A DNA stretch of 64,000 nt from Datisca glomerata (GCA_003255025.1 QANY01002227.1:359501-423500); one strand, 5' to 3'. Positions 11,698-23,720 are shown, counted from the stretch's first letter. Numbers and translations are program-made. Notes: generated from the sequence alone by a model not told the origin.

Positions 11698-12135
11698 TAT
11701 GATTTTTGAATATGCATATTCTGTATCGAATCGTATGTATGGATGCTAAATAAGTAATTTAGGGGTATGAATTGCAAACCGATGAATCTTTAGGGGTAGA
11801 AATTAAATTTAACCCTTAATCTTATTAAAAATGACAATTAGAAAATATTGGTAAATGCTTCATAATAGAATACATGCATTTTGAGTTAGAAATTTTATGG
11901 CGACTTTAAAATAATGTGGTCAAATAATGACATCTTAAGTATGTGTGGGTTTATCCGTCAACTCATCTTGTAAAAATTTTCAAGCAAAAAAGCTCATCAT
12001 GTAAGAAAACATGATTGATAATTATACCTTATTGGCAATTTCTGTTATGTGAGGAATATTTATTAAAAATATGTGAAAACATGAGAAATATTTTTTTTTT
12101 AGATTAAGATCCAAAATTTAACATCTATATCTATA

Positions 12136-12859
12136 TCTCTACTATGTTAAAAGGGGCTTAACGGGGTGAAACTTTTGATTTTTCCTTTTACCCTTTAAGG
12201 CCCACTAAATATAGTATAATATTAATTTTTTTTTATATTTTATTCCCTAATTATTCTTTTAGTAAAATTTTATAAAAAAATTGTATTTTATATTATTGTG
12301 TTATTATGAATGTAAATGATCATGTATAAGATTTTAGAAATCTTTATATTATAAACATTGTTTCAGAGAACAACAATAGTTTTGTCTATCTGTAAGATTT
12401 TTTTTGTTTAATCAAATCATTATTCGAGACCCAAGATTTTTTTTAATTTTTCAATAAATATAATAATTTTCAATGTCCATTATTTGTAGTAAAATAGCTT
12501 GTCAAATTTATTTTTCTCATCTCAAATAATTTCTTTGTTAGCTTTTTTCATTTTATCTTATGATATAAATTTGTTAGGATCATGCGTTATTTAGAGAATT
12601 TATCATCTTTAGATGATTCTTGACTTATTCAAGTTTCGTTCTATTTATAATAGTTTTATTATAAATGTATCATTTCCTAGTGATGCAACACATGTTCAAA
12701 TTTCTTTTTATTTATAATAGTTTAGTTGTGAATATGAGAAATACCATTATTTTTATTTGTTTTAGATTTACAACAATTTGAAAGCTAATGTATTTATTTC
12801 AACGTTAATAATAATAACAAAATTCTTCAACACGTGCGAAACACATACTTTTTGACTAG
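12136..12859 (+). mobile_element. Helitron-like element B1 (non-autonomous)
   Basis: Best preserved of the set. It begins TCTCTACTATGTTAAAAGG after a host A and ends with an imperfect hairpin (CACGTGCGAAACACATAC) plus CTAG before a host T, as Helitrons do. It is about 724 bp and non-coding. It is the duplicate of A1, whose terminal CTAG has become CTAT. Confidence 0.65.
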
Positions 12860-12860
12860 T

Positions 12861-13490
12861 TATATTAAAATGGACATAAATGGGAGAAATGTTTTATTCT
12901 CTTTTTTTCCCTTTAAAATCTATTAAAATATATTTCAAATTAGATATTTCACATATGTTCTCGTTTAGTTTATTTAATGATATTTGTTTATTCAATAATA
13001 ATTTGTTTATGGTTAGTAAAATAAAATATTTTGATAATCTTATATAATTAGATATGTGAATATTCGTATATTGATTTCAAGATCTTTTATAACAAGTATT
13101 TAATTATAAGACAGTAATAATTTGTTCATTATAAATTTATAAATTAATATTCTATATTATTTATGTTATTAATAACATGAAAATTCATATATATTAATTT
13201 ATAGAAAGATATTAATACATTTTGATTATAAAAAATTATCTCTTAATATGATATAATCATTCTTAAGAATATGACAAACTGATGAAATGAAATTATTTTC
13301 TATATTATTCAAATAGCACAACAATTTTAATATTATAAACAAGCTTTTACTATTACTATTTTACTTTCAGGTTAGATGTAGAGTAAATTTGAAAGATGAT
13401 GTAGTAATTTCAACGTTTATATCAATTTAAAATTATATGCATATTTTAAATTGGTTGAATATGTGCGAAGCACATACGTTTTTTAACTAG
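12861..13490 (+). mobile_element. Helitron-like element B2 (non-autonomous)
   Basis: Duplicate of A2. The 3' end has a perfect hairpin (TATGTGCGAAGCACATA) followed by CTAG at 13487-13490 and T. The loop sequence differs from A2 while stem pairing is kept in both copies. Confidence 0.62.
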
Positions 13491-14004
13491 TCAATACTAC
13501 ATATAAAAGTGTAGAAGTTGGAGAAATATTTAAAATAATTTTCCTACATTATCCTTATAATGTATTTATCATCCCAATTACTCATATGAAATTTGTTTTT
13601 AACTATTTTATACTTATTACTCAATTGTTCATATGAAAGTCTTTTTAACCATTTTATTTAAATATCATCTTTAAAGACATTTCTCCTCAATTTTTAATTT
13701 AAAATCTTAAACAGATTAGTTATAAGAAACAAAATTAGTCTAAAAACTTATTCAAATATTTCTTTAGTTAAGATTTATTTATTTTTATTTTTATGCATAA
13801 ATCTTAAAAAGACTAATTATAAGTACAAAAGAAAGTCTTAAAAATTAACCTAATATTTTTTACTTAATAATATTATATTATCATTTTATGTGAATATTAA
13901 TCTAATGAGCACTAGATATAAAAGTGAAAAAGAAAATTTAATTGAGTGGAAGGAATAAAAAAATCTATATTTATAATTAATTATCTTATCATATCTTAAT
14001 ATAT
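13491..14004 (+). mobile_element. Helitron-like element B3, 3' end missing
   Basis: Duplicate of A3, starting TCAATACTACATATAAAAG immediately after the CTAG end of B2. It runs without a recognisable 3' terminus into the short Athila remnant at 14005. Confidence 0.4.
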
Positions 14005-14024
14005 GGACTTTGCAGTTGGCTAAT

Positions 14025-15514
14025 CCGGTTCTGAAGTATGGAAGTGGAGACTCTAACGGTTGACTTAAACATGTTATGAAACATGTTGAATAGACCAGTA
14101 ACCAATTAATTTAGAGTAAAGTCATTTATGTAGCTCTAAATCTAATTGTTACACCTTAAAGGTATTTTTTATAATTACCTTAATTCTAAGGTGAATACGA
14201 AACTTGACTTAGTTTCTTGCGATCTTTGATATGCTAAAGGAGTAAGTTCAAATTTCCGGACAATATCCTAGCTGTTGAGATCGTGATTCTGCTATGTTGG
14301 AGTTTCGTGATTCACAGATATGAAATTCGTGATAAGATTACAAAAACAACGATATCACCTTATACTTTATTGATGAGTGTGTGAATAAATAAACCGGGCC
14401 TGGTATTCGATGACATGAGTCATTGACTAAGACATGGTGATCTATATCACACACTTCACTAATATATTTTTCTCATTCACAGTCAATAAAAGAGTTAAGA
14501 AAATAATAAATAGATGGGTAAAATGATAATTTTACATCCCGCTCTTGTTCTGATATTCACGAAGGGTAATATCATAAAATACTATGTGGACCATGAATAT
14601 AAATGTTTATTTACACCAATAGAAAATGTAGCATGCATGAATCAAGAGTTTATTTGACATCAGACCTATATGAATCCCATTGATTTATTCATGTGGGTCC
14701 ATTTGGTCTCATGAATAGCTCCTAAGAACAGGAATGAGAAACAACGACAGTTAGACCAAAAACATATTTTGGACGAAGCTACACTTCCTGAGCCCCATAT
14801 GAGATGGGTGTTATCACTAAATTAGTGAAGAGAAAAATTAATGTTCAAATTAATTATTTTATTATTTTTTAATTATTTAATAAAAGAAAATAATTAATTA
14901 ATTGATAGAGATCAATTTAATTTATCAATTTGGACTGATGAATTTGGACACAATTTTGGTTATAGGGGGTTATAAAAATCGCACATCGCAGTGTAGGGAG
15001 AGAGAAAATTTTGGTTCTATCATATAATAGATTGCATCCTTATCCCTTCTGCAACCCTAATCCTAAGCGTGTTAATCAAAACAGAAAAATGTTTCTCTCC
15101 CCCCTCAACACATAGTTGCCGCTGATGTTTTTCACAGTAAGGTAAGAGAAAATTTTTGTTTTATCTTCCAATTGTTATTTTGAGAGCTCACACTCAATTC
15201 CTACATAAATCCTTAAGAGATTTACTTCTGACTTTAACGAGTGCTTGTTGGTATGATGATCAATTACTAGCTTTGCCAAGAACGAAGAACGTGAGATAGA
15301 ATTGGATCTCGCCAAATCAGAAATTCTCCATTAACAGAAAATGTATAAACTGTTTCAATATTTTCTCGATACGTTTATATGATTTTACATGTTCATTGAT
15401 TGGTTTTGACTTTAATTGGATTAAACGTTTGTACGAAGAAACTTTGATAATCCACCCATGAACTGATCATGGTTTATTAATTTTTTTTTTGAAAATCTAA
15501 AACTCTATCCAACA
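14025..15514 (+). mobile_element. Copia-A LTR in copy B, 5' part deleted
   Basis: Collinear with 10155-11682 of the complete LTR and ending correctly in TATCCAACA. The first 290 bp of the LTR are missing because of the deletion in copy B. This LTR directly precedes the surviving copia-A interior, so it is the functional-position 5' LTR of the element as now arranged. Confidence 0.85.
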
Positions 15515-15530
15515 ATTGGTATTATGAGCC
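15515..15530 (+). other. Copia-A primer-binding site (second copy)
   Basis: ATTGGTATTATGAGCC, a decayed initiator-methionine-tRNA type site directly after the LTR. Confidence 0.75.
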
Positions 15531-17768
15531 TATGGTTTTTGAATATGCGTATTTTGTATTGAAACATATGTATGGATGAATATGTTGATATTGGTATATA
15601 ATTTTTGTATGGTAGATTCAAAGCATGTTTGAATGTGTTTTATGAATGTATCCTGATCGATTGGTTCTATGTTTATTTTCAAATTTAGAATTGATTTACG
15701 CCGAAATTGTGGCATAGAATTTTATGTAGTTTAATTTTGCAAGAGTTATATCGTTAAATTTCATGTATATCCGTCATGAACACGATCTAATTGTATCGTC
15801 GCACGAATCCTGAGAAGCCGTACACACCCCGAGGTTCATTACACCATATGTTGTGTGTCGCACCGTGCCGTTTACCGCTGTTCGTTGTCCATCATTCACC
15901 ACCGCGTCGACCTCCATCTACTCCTGTCAAAAAAAGGATTTTGTGTAATAATTTTTTGATAGTCAGCAACTCCTGTCAAAAAATAATCGCAAAAATCAAA
16001 ACATTTATCTATCCAGCCATGAGGTAGATCCGCTGCGACTCCCCCGATACGAAAATAATTATGCATCATTCTCATCCCGGTGGCAGCTTCGAATAGATCA
16101 TATACTAATTCTCCTTCTCTGAAAATATAGAAGAAAGGAGTCTGTGTGCCAATATCTGTCATAAATGGGCCAAGCCATAACAGATGAGAAGCTATACGAC
16201 TCAACTCCAACATAATTACTCTGATATAGCTGGCTCTTTTAGGTACTTGAATATTTCCCAACTGTTCTGGTCCGTTTACGGTTATTGCTTCTGTGAACAT
16301 AGTAGCTAAATAATCCCAACGTGTTACATAAGGTAGATATTGTATAATTGTTCAGTTTTCCACAATTTTTTCCATCCCTCTGTGTAAATAACTCAATATT
16401 GGTTCACAGTCAATAACATATTCCGTGCTGTCCATTGTCTGCTGCCACGTCGTGCCTCGTGTCGTCACTAGGGTTTGGAAACCGTAGGTGGCAACATTGA
16501 GGTTTGGAAACCCTAGCGCGTGCAAGACCATGTTGGGTATTGGACTGCCATGGACCTATAAAGCCTTTTAAGGTTTTGGACTGAACAAGTGTTGTTTGGC
16601 TCAACTGATTCGCAGAGACTTGAGATTTAATTACATGCCCAATCTAGTCCCTAAAAATTAAATTTATTTAATTTCGTAAATTTCAACATTAATTAATTAG
16701 AATTTATTTTGTAAATTGTTTTTAAAAATAAATCAATTGTTTTACTTACTTGGTAATTATTTATCAAAGTAAAAATTTTTGGAAAGTTAATTTTAAATTG
16801 AAATTTGAATTTTGAAAATTGGACTGGACCTTGGTAAAGGATTACAAAGAGGTGAGACTTCTTGAAGGAGAATGAGATAATTACAGACATCATGAAGACG
16901 AGTATTTAAACTATTATAATTTATTTATTATTTTTTTATGAGTTGTAATTAGAAATGAGTCATAGAGAGGTTAATTTTTAAATGTTTGATTTATTATTAA
17001 TATAACATGTCAATATCAAATTGTCATGTAGCATGTACATGCATCATTGTAGTTTAAATCTATAATGGGTTATATTTTTTAATACAATGTGAATTTTATA
17101 AAAGATTTAAATTTTAAATTATGATTTAAATTTATAAAAGTTTATAATTTTTAGAACTTTTTTTTAAATTTATAAATAGTTATTATTTTTGAAAAAGAAA
17201 AGAAAAATCCATTTTTTTTCAAAAACTAAGTAGGATGGTAGTTTACGTTGAAAAGTTCCCAATGTTCTCAACGCAAACTTGGTTGTGGCACAAGGAATGG
17301 TTTAGAGCCGCCCTAGCAACCTTCTATTCGGTGGGAGAAATTTGAGAATCGTGTCACTTTGAATCACCGAGTTGCTTTAAAAGCTAAAGCTTGTAAAGGA
17401 AGTGGTGAGGCGGATTGTCCCTAGACAGACCGTTAGTTCATAGCAACATTTAAAGATGATGCATTGGCTAAACACTTATACCGAAGCACATTGAAATCTC
17501 TTATAGGAGCTAGTCAATAGGGCTAAGGTGACCAAAACCATTGGTGATTGGTTGAGAAGCGTTAACCAAACGAGAAGAGTCTCGATGCGATATGAGGTAG
17601 CTCGGACGTTATCCCTAGATGAGATGAGCTATCATTGTTGATCGTAATATCACAGAAGAAATATATTTTTATCTGATTTTTTAATATTTAAGTATTTGCA
17701 TCATTGATCATACTTTCTAAATGACTACATATTTATTTACACCTCTTTATTTATTCTTTTTAGTAACC
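15531..17768 (+). other. Copia-A leader (untranslated), with plastid DNA insert
   Basis: Long non-coding leader between primer site and gag. It includes a comparatively GC-rich part on both sides of the plastid fragment (15790-15905 and 16420-16600). Part of it (about 17230-17640) is clearly related to the reverse-oriented copy at 48790-49220, so the leader belongs to this copia family and is not host DNA. Confidence 0.6.
15910..16412 (-). pseudogene. ndhH: Plastid ndhH fragment (NUPT)
   Basis: About 500 bp matching the N-terminal third of plastid NAD(P)H-quinone oxidoreductase subunit H, a thylakoid NDH-complex subunit. It is read from VIDCEPIL near 16408 through [37 protein letters not shown] and [13 protein letters not shown]. 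It is only a piece: it lacks the true start and the C-terminal two thirds. An in-frame TGA at 16352-16354 stands where the plastid gene normally has CGA (arginine), a C-to-T change typical of methylated nuclear DNA. The frame is lost after the NPFF block near 15925. The sequence is clearly ndhH and not mitochondrial nad7. It lies inside the leader of copia-A. Confidence 0.92.
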
Positions 17769-18570
17769 ATGTCATTATCCCCACTCAAAACAATTTGAAT
17801 GCAAACAAACTCAGTGGTGAAAATTATGTGGATTGAAAATATAATCTTGATATCATGCTGATGGTAGAAAAGCACAAGTTCGTGCTCACCACCCCGTGTC
17901 CCCTTGAGCCTATTGCTGAATCGACTCAAGAAGAGAATGATGCCTATGCTTCTTGCCTGCGTTCTAATGAGATCGCCAGGTGTTACATCTTGGCATCAGT
18001 TAACAATGTGTTACAACAACATCAGAACATGGAGACCGTCGCTAATATGACGTTGAACATCACCAAAATGTCCAGGGATCAAGGTCGTCAAGCCAAACAG
18101 GCTGTTGTGTGAAACTTCATGAACTGTTGGATGAAACCCGGAACTCTTGTCAGAGAATATATGATGATGATCATTAGTTATCTGAATGAGATAGAGGTCA
18201 TGTGAGCTGAGCTAGATGGCGAGACTCAAGTTGATATGATCTTCGAGACCCAGCCAGCACTTTTGAGAACTTCATACTTAATTATTCGATGAATAAGTTT
18301 AAGTACTCTCTTTCAAAACTTATGAAGGAGTTGCAAGCTGCTGAGACCATGTTTCTGAAGGGTAAGAGGAAGAATGAAAGGAAAACTTTACTAAAAGTAA
18401 GCCTTCCACCTCTGGCTCCAAAAAGAAACACAAGAGAGGTCTGAAGAAAGCTAAGAAGACGAACTCAAAAACTGCGAAAGGCAAAGACCCTATGAAAGTG
18501 GACAAGTTGAAAGACAAGTTTCATCATTACAATAGTCGCTGGTCATTGGAAATGTAACTGCCCAGATTAT
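17769..18570 (+). pseudogene. Copia-A gag remnant
   Basis: Capsid gene of a Ty1/copia element. From the ATG at 17769 the pieces read in order: an N-terminal LNANKLSGENYVD block, then MLMVEKHKFVLTTPCP, SNEIARCYILASVNNVLQQ, a MTLNITKMSRDQGRQAKQAVV block, and FILNYSMNKFKYSLSKLMKE, as in UBN2-type gag proteins. At 18510-18560 a decayed zinc knuckle (KFHHYNS-R/GHWK-NC) remains. Several frameshifts and stops (for example at 18110 and 18204) break it. The reverse copy copia-A' (47676-48657) has the same order and a better zinc knuckle. Confidence 0.85.
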
Positions 18571-20060
18571 ATCAAGGAATTGGAATCCAAATGTACATTA
18601 CTTATTACTGAAGTCTGTTATGTAGCTGACCCTACTTTTTTGAGGATTTTAGACTCTGCAGCGACTAATCATATTTGTTGTTCCTTGCAGGGGTTCAGGA
18701 GAAATAAAAGGCTTAAGTAGGGAGAGTTCATCTTTCGTTGGGGAATGGAGCACTAGTATCAGTTGGAACTATTAAATTTTTATTTGAGAACAATTATTTG
18801 CTTTTACCTGATGTTTATTATATCCCAATTTTTGGAAAAAAAAACCTCATTTCAGTAGCTAGTTTATTTGAGCAAGGATTCTCTTTGGATTTCATTGATA
18901 ATGATATTGGTATTTTTAGAAATGAATGCTTAATTACTAGTGCATGCATGATAAACAACTTATTCTATGTAAAACTAAAAGTTCCAATGATATGTGACAC
19001 TGAAGTAAATATTGATTTACAATTCGATAGTAAAAGGTTGAAGTCTGACTCAATCGATTTAACCTACTTGTGGTACTTGCGTATTGATCACATTAGCCTA
19101 GACATGATTAAAAGAACCGTAAATGATGGTCCATTGTAAACTTTAAGTGTGGGATCACTAACCATATGTGGATCCTACATAGAAGGCAAAAAGACTAAGA
19201 GACCTTTTTCAACGAAGGGTGAATGACCCACTCAATGCCTCGAACTTGTACATAGTGATGTATGCGGGCTATTGAATATCCATGCAAGAGAAGGTTATGA
19301 ATATTTTGTAACTTTCACGGATAACTACTCACGTTTTGGACATGTTTATCTAATGCGCCAAAAGTCTGAAACCTTTGAAAAGTTCAAAGAGTACAAACAT
19401 ATGGTTGGAAGCTATTAGAGAAACAAATAAAAACACTACGATTTGATCATGGTGGAGAGTACTTGTTAGGAGAGTTTGAAGACTTTCTTAAGGAAAAAGG
19501 TATTATTTCTCAGCTTATAGCACCTGACACTCCAAAATAGAATGGTGTGTTAGAGAGAAGGAATTGAACTCTATTGGAGATGGTTAGTTACATGATGAGT
19601 TACTCATCCCTCCTAGATTCTTTCTAAGGATATACCTTGGAAGCAACGACATATATTCTGAATCAAGTTATGTTAAAGACGGTGCCTAGTACACCATATG
19701 AAAGATAGAGTGGACGAAAGTTGTCCGTAAGACATCTTAGGATATGGGGATGCCCGACACACATTCTGAGACCGAAGACAAGTTAGTCAGTTGATCAGAA
19801 TTATGCCTGTTTGTAGGGTATCTCATGGGAACGAAGGGACACGTCTTTTATAGTCCAACCGACAAGAAAACATTCATGAACACAAATGCACATTTTCTTA
19901 AAGAGGACTACATAAAAGTGTGAAGCCGAGAAACACACTTGTCCTAGAAGAATTATTGAGTAGGAGGACACCGACTCCCCAATCAGGATGTGTTCCTGAT
20001 TCAATAATGGAAGAACCACAACAGGAGCTGGAGCCTACGGAGCCTCAAAGTAGTGGGAGG
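18571..20060 (+). pseudogene. Copia-A protease to integrase, truncated
   Basis: Pol gene of copia-A. A protease-type DSAATNH motif occurs near 18655. The longest open piece (18738-19139, 133 codons) covers the rest of the protease (DVYYIPIFGKKNLIS) and the pre-integrase domain (LWYLRIDHIS). Integrase follows in broken frames: HSDVCG near 19250 (first acidic residue), RFDHGGEY near 19445 (second) and GVLERRN near 19545 (third, E). After FVGYLMGTKG and a serine-glycine-arginine tail the sequence stops at 20060, where a different LTR begins. The reverse transcriptase and RNase H are absent from the window. Confidence 0.8.
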
Positions 20061-20976
20061 TGTTGAGGGTAATGCCCTCAAAGTATGTGTATTGATATTT
20101 TAATATAAAATTTAATGGAATTATATTTTTCTTATAATTGTTCTTTTAAATTATCATTGAATAATTTATATAAATATCTAAAAAATTCCATGTTCATTAA
20201 TCAGACTATGATCTTATATCAATACAAGATGATTAAGATCATACATACCGAATTAAATTGCCAGCAACATATTAAAGTATGAAATCTTTAATGAATGGTT
20301 GCTAGTACGGTTCACTAAGCATTATGAATGCATGTTATCAAAATCTGGATCATTGATGTAGATAGACATCTTAGTGAATGTACTTTGTATAATACAATTA
20401 TAGATGACACTACCGAAGTGAATTAATATTTTTATTAACTTACCATTTATCATAAAAATTTAATACACATCAATTTGGTGTCATATGTAGATAAGTCTGA
20501 ATCCTGAATAGTCATGAACTCCTATGAATATCTACTGGAGCTTTTGATTCGCTTGTTAATGATTATTTGTAAAACAGACTTGTGACTTTTGAGTTTAGGA
20601 TTATAGGTCCATGATCCCCAAGTCACCTCTGTACTACGCAGTCTAGGGTGTAAATATTTCAGGACATGAGAAGAGGACTAACTTGTAAAAGAAATTTTTA
20701 TTCTTAGGCAAGTACATCATTATGAGATAATTTAATTAAGAGTTAATTAATTATATTATTTATATTAATTTTCAGAAATTATAAATAAATAATTATATAG
20801 ATTAATTTTTTATTTATCAATAAGTGAGACAAAATATCTAATTTGTGAAATTTATAATTATAAATTATTATTAGATAATAATTAAATCAACTAAATTTAT
20901 TATTTGTGAACTAACAGATAAACTAGTTGATTGAGATGATCAGATAAGTTAATATTGAATTAACTGATATGTGGAT
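20061..20976 (+). mobile_element. LTR-B, 5' part of an unidentified LTR
   Basis: An abrupt change from copia-A coding sequence to TGTTGAGGGTAATGCCCTC, a TG-starting sequence typical of the beginning of a plant LTR, followed by 916 bp of AT-rich non-coding DNA. It is unrelated to the copia-A and Tat LTRs. No matching second copy or primer site is in the window. It ends where the Tat LTR begins, so the Tat element appears to have landed in it. Confidence 0.5.
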
Positions 20977-21486
20977 TGAACAAGGATAATTTCAGTATTC
21001 AGCCATGTCAGCAGAAAAGAAAGATAATTAAAGTTGATGCCACGAAAACATGATGGGGAATAATCGAATTTATAATATTGGCAGATCTGAAGAGGCTAAT
21101 CTGGAGTTGCTGAGGCAAAACGTGGAAGCATAAGAGTCACCTAGGAAGCCACACAAGCCAGAGAAACCAATCAAAGCAGGCAACAATCATCATGATCGTT
21201 AAATTCATCACACTACATCCAACAGTACAAATTTAAATAGTTGTTAACACTGATAAGCAAGACTCGGTCATTAACCTAAAAAATGAAGCAAATCCCAGAA
21301 GATCAACTTCATCTTGAAGAATATTCCATTTATTCTTGATGTATTTTGAAAATTTAGTTGTACTATAAATCTATAAATAGAGGCCAAATTGTGAATAAAT
21401 GACAATTGAATTCAAGCTAGCGAAAATTTACCCACTCCCATGCTTATTTTTCTCTCTCATTATTTTCTAGTGAAAATTAATGTACA
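20977..21486 (+). mobile_element. Tat element 5' LTR
   Basis: It begins TGAACAAGGATAATTTCAG and ends ATTAATGTACA. The left edge was fixed by alignment to the truncated 3' LTR at 30530-30632 (TGAACATGGATAATTTTAA), since upstream sequences of the two differ. It is about 510 bp and is followed by a GTGCTTTCATTGAG primer-site region, which also follows the LTR of the second Tat-like element at 58875. Confidence 0.7.
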
Positions 21487-21550
21487 TTTTTTGTGCTTTC
21501 ATTGAGAGTTGAGAGAAAAATCTTGAGAAACCCACCCAAAAACACTAAAC

Positions 21551-23170
21551 ATGCCTAGAACTAGATCCAACGCAGTCCATAATGAAGGCGATATTAGAGC
21601 CAGAAATAGTAATGACCAAGCAGATTAACCGACCCCACCAGCGGAGATACTCCAGACAATTCTGACTTGGATGCGAGAGATGGAAGATCGGAATGCTGAA
21701 ATGCAGCGTGACACGTGGAGAGCTATGCAAGAACATATCTATACTCTTCAACAAGAGATGGATCGGACACGTGCTGAGGTCAGCCAAAGAGTAAATAATG
21801 AAGAACAAGGCATCCGTTTGAAGAACAACAGGTGAGTGGCGAGACAAGAAAACCACGAGAACTACAGGAACGTGTAACGGGAAGAATGGGAAGTTCAGTC
21901 TCAGAACCGAGAAAATGAGGTTGTGAGGAGGTTTGCCAGCCTAGAGTTCTCACAAAGGAAGCGGTAGAAGAATTATTAGAATGAAATATACTGGAGATGA
22001 GGAACTTGGGGAGTACTGGAAAAAGTGACCTCGAATCTTTCACCCGTACCCCATTGAGCCTAGAAATTCTGGTGGCTCATGTACCTAAGAAATTTGCGGC
22101 TCCTAAGTTCAAATGCTATGAAGGGAAAATAGATCCAGTTGATAACCTCCGTCAGTTCGGACAGATAATGGCACTACATCAGGATGGGGATGAATTAATG
22201 TGCGGAATGTTCCCAACTAGTCTGGATGGAACAGCCTTAAAATGGTATCATTCACTCCCTTTGCTGTTATGTCTTTCGTCTTTCTATCTAGACTAATGAT
22301 GAATTACTCAATTTTTTGTTGTGTCTTTTGTCTTTCTAGAGCATTACTCCACATATTGAGCAATAATGGAAGACACGAAGTACCTTCCACGGTCACGATC
22401 AAGGAGGGAGAGTCTTTATGAGATTTCACCCATATATTTAAAGATGAGATGGCGAAGGTTGAAAACTGTGATGACTAGAGAGGATTAGGACCAAACTCAC
22501 CATTGTTTGATGATTTTTCCAAACCAAAACCTCTATCTATGGCAGAAACTTTCTAGTGAGCTCAGACTTACATCACGTTGGAAGAAGAAAAGAAGAGCCA
22601 ATTGAAGGCAAACGATCGAAAAAAGGACGAATCATAGAAGTGAAAACAGAATTCCAGATTAGAAAGGAAGAGAACTGACAGAACGGAAAAAAATGGATGA
22701 AAGTAATGGAAATGGGAAAGGACAGAATACCAAAGGCAAGACTCAAGTCGAGTACATACAAGAGATAAGATATACCTACTGTTGACTCTCCTAGTAATTC
22801 AGATTCTTGAGGAGATCAAAGACAAGTCATGGTTGAAAAGGCCAGTGCCACTCACTAAAGAGCCAAATTACAAAGATAAGGATAAATATTGTTCTTTTCA
22901 CAGGAGTAGCGTACATTACACCAAAGATTGCTTCCAACTCAAAAACTACATTGAAGAGCTTATAAAAGATGGATACCTGCACCAATTTATGAATAGAGAA
23001 AAGCAAAAGCATGAGGTAGAGAAAGAAGATCATGGCGATGAAAAGCGTGACAACGGGAAACAACCTCTTCACATTGTCAACATTATCATTGCACTGACAG
23101 AGCATGAGGGAATAACAAGGAAGGAAAGGAAGAAATACTGCAAAAAACCAATGTTGGAGAAGCACATGGA
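21551..23170 (+). pseudogene. Tat (Ty3/gypsy) gag
   Basis: Capsid gene of the Tat element, starting with ATG at 21551 (MPRTRSN). An N-terminal coiled-coil-like part (MREMEDRNAEMQRD, LQQEMDRTRAEV) is followed, in a shifted frame at 21997-22296, by the gag core: FTRTPLS, P-KFAAPKFKCYEGKIDPVDN, MCGMFPTSLDG-A-KWY. The frame is again lost between 22300 and 22780. From 22782 an open stretch carries the typical ILEEIKDKSWLKRPVPL block and a zinc-binding CSFH-x4-H-x4-C motif (22890-22931). The frame continues into the protease without a stop. Confidence 0.85.
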
Positions 23171-23720
23171 GAATCGCTCACCTAACAACGAGAGTCTCCC
23201 GCTGATATTTGATGATCTAGATGTCGAACATGATGGACACAATAATGATGCGCTTGTCATTTTGATACAAGTCGGTGATTACCTTTTAAGAAGAGTGCTG
23301 GTGGATGATGAAGGCGAGGTGAATATACTGTACCATACCACGTTAGAAAAGATGTCAATGGGAGAGCAGAAGCTGCAAGGAAGATCACAACCGTTGATAG
23401 GCTTTAATGGAGCTATCAGTTACTCGGAGGGGACTCTTACTCTCCCTGTAAGTGCTGAACCTTTTAATAATATGACTGAATTTATGATTTTAGATACTTC
23501 AGATCCATAAAATAATATTCTAGGAAGAACGTGGCTGTATAAGATGAAGTCCGTACCATGAACTTCTACCAAGTATTAAAGTACCCCTCACCAGAAGGAA
23601 TTAAGACCATCAAAGAAGATAAGGCTTCTGCTCGCATCTGTTCTGTGACTGTATTGGAGACAACAAAGAAAAAACTTACAAAAAAAAAGCAGATCTGAAG
23701 CAGTCGAAGGAAACAGTTTA
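23171..23720 (+). pseudogene. Tat protease, active site altered
   Basis: Retroviral-type aspartic protease of the Tat element in the same frame as the gag zinc motif. It has the upstream HNNDALVI block, the flap-side LYHTTLEKM and the C-terminal EFMILDTSDP, followed by NILGRTWL after a stop at 23508. The catalytic motif, normally DNGSS or DGGSS in this lineage, reads VDDEGEVN at about 23304: the aspartate is kept, but the glycine-serine that should follow is not. The enzyme was therefore probably inactive before or soon after insertion. Confidence 0.75.

Larger units (their letters stand above)
6933..11740 (+). repeat. Tandem duplication, copy A (about 4.8 kb)
   Basis: This segment starts in the right arm of the upstream inverted-end transposon and runs through Helitron-like elements, an Athila pro-RT fragment, a whole copia LTR and 58 bp of copia leader. 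It is followed directly by a second copy (11741-15575) in the same orientation. The join at about 11738 has a few bases of shared sequence (GATG) between the end of one unit and the start of the next. Confidence 0.85.
11741..15575 (+). repeat. Tandem duplication, copy B (about 3.8 kb)
   Basis: Second copy of the 6933-11740 unit, collinear with it except for the loss of about 1,052 bp corresponding to 9103-10154 of copy A: nearly all of the Athila fragment and the first 290 bp of the LTR. Twenty bases of Athila (GGACTTTGCAGTTGGCTAAT, 14005-14024) remain at the deletion join. This shows that the duplication included Athila sequence and that the deletion came afterwards. Confidence 0.85.

Noticed and set aside
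15896..16300. Mitochondrial nad7 as source of the complex I-like fragment
   Set aside because: The residues follow plastid ndhH (for example [16 protein letters not shown] and [13 protein letters not shown]), not nad7.
20052..20060. AGTGGGAGG before an LTR start read as a polypurine tract of copia-A
   Set aside because: The bases are in-frame codons for Ser-Gly-Arg in the usual integrase-RT linker, and the LTR that follows is not the copia-A LTR; the resemblance is accidental.
22827..23165. Minus-strand open frame with phenylalanine/leucine-rich translation
   Set aside because: Shadow of the gag-protease frame of the Tat element.
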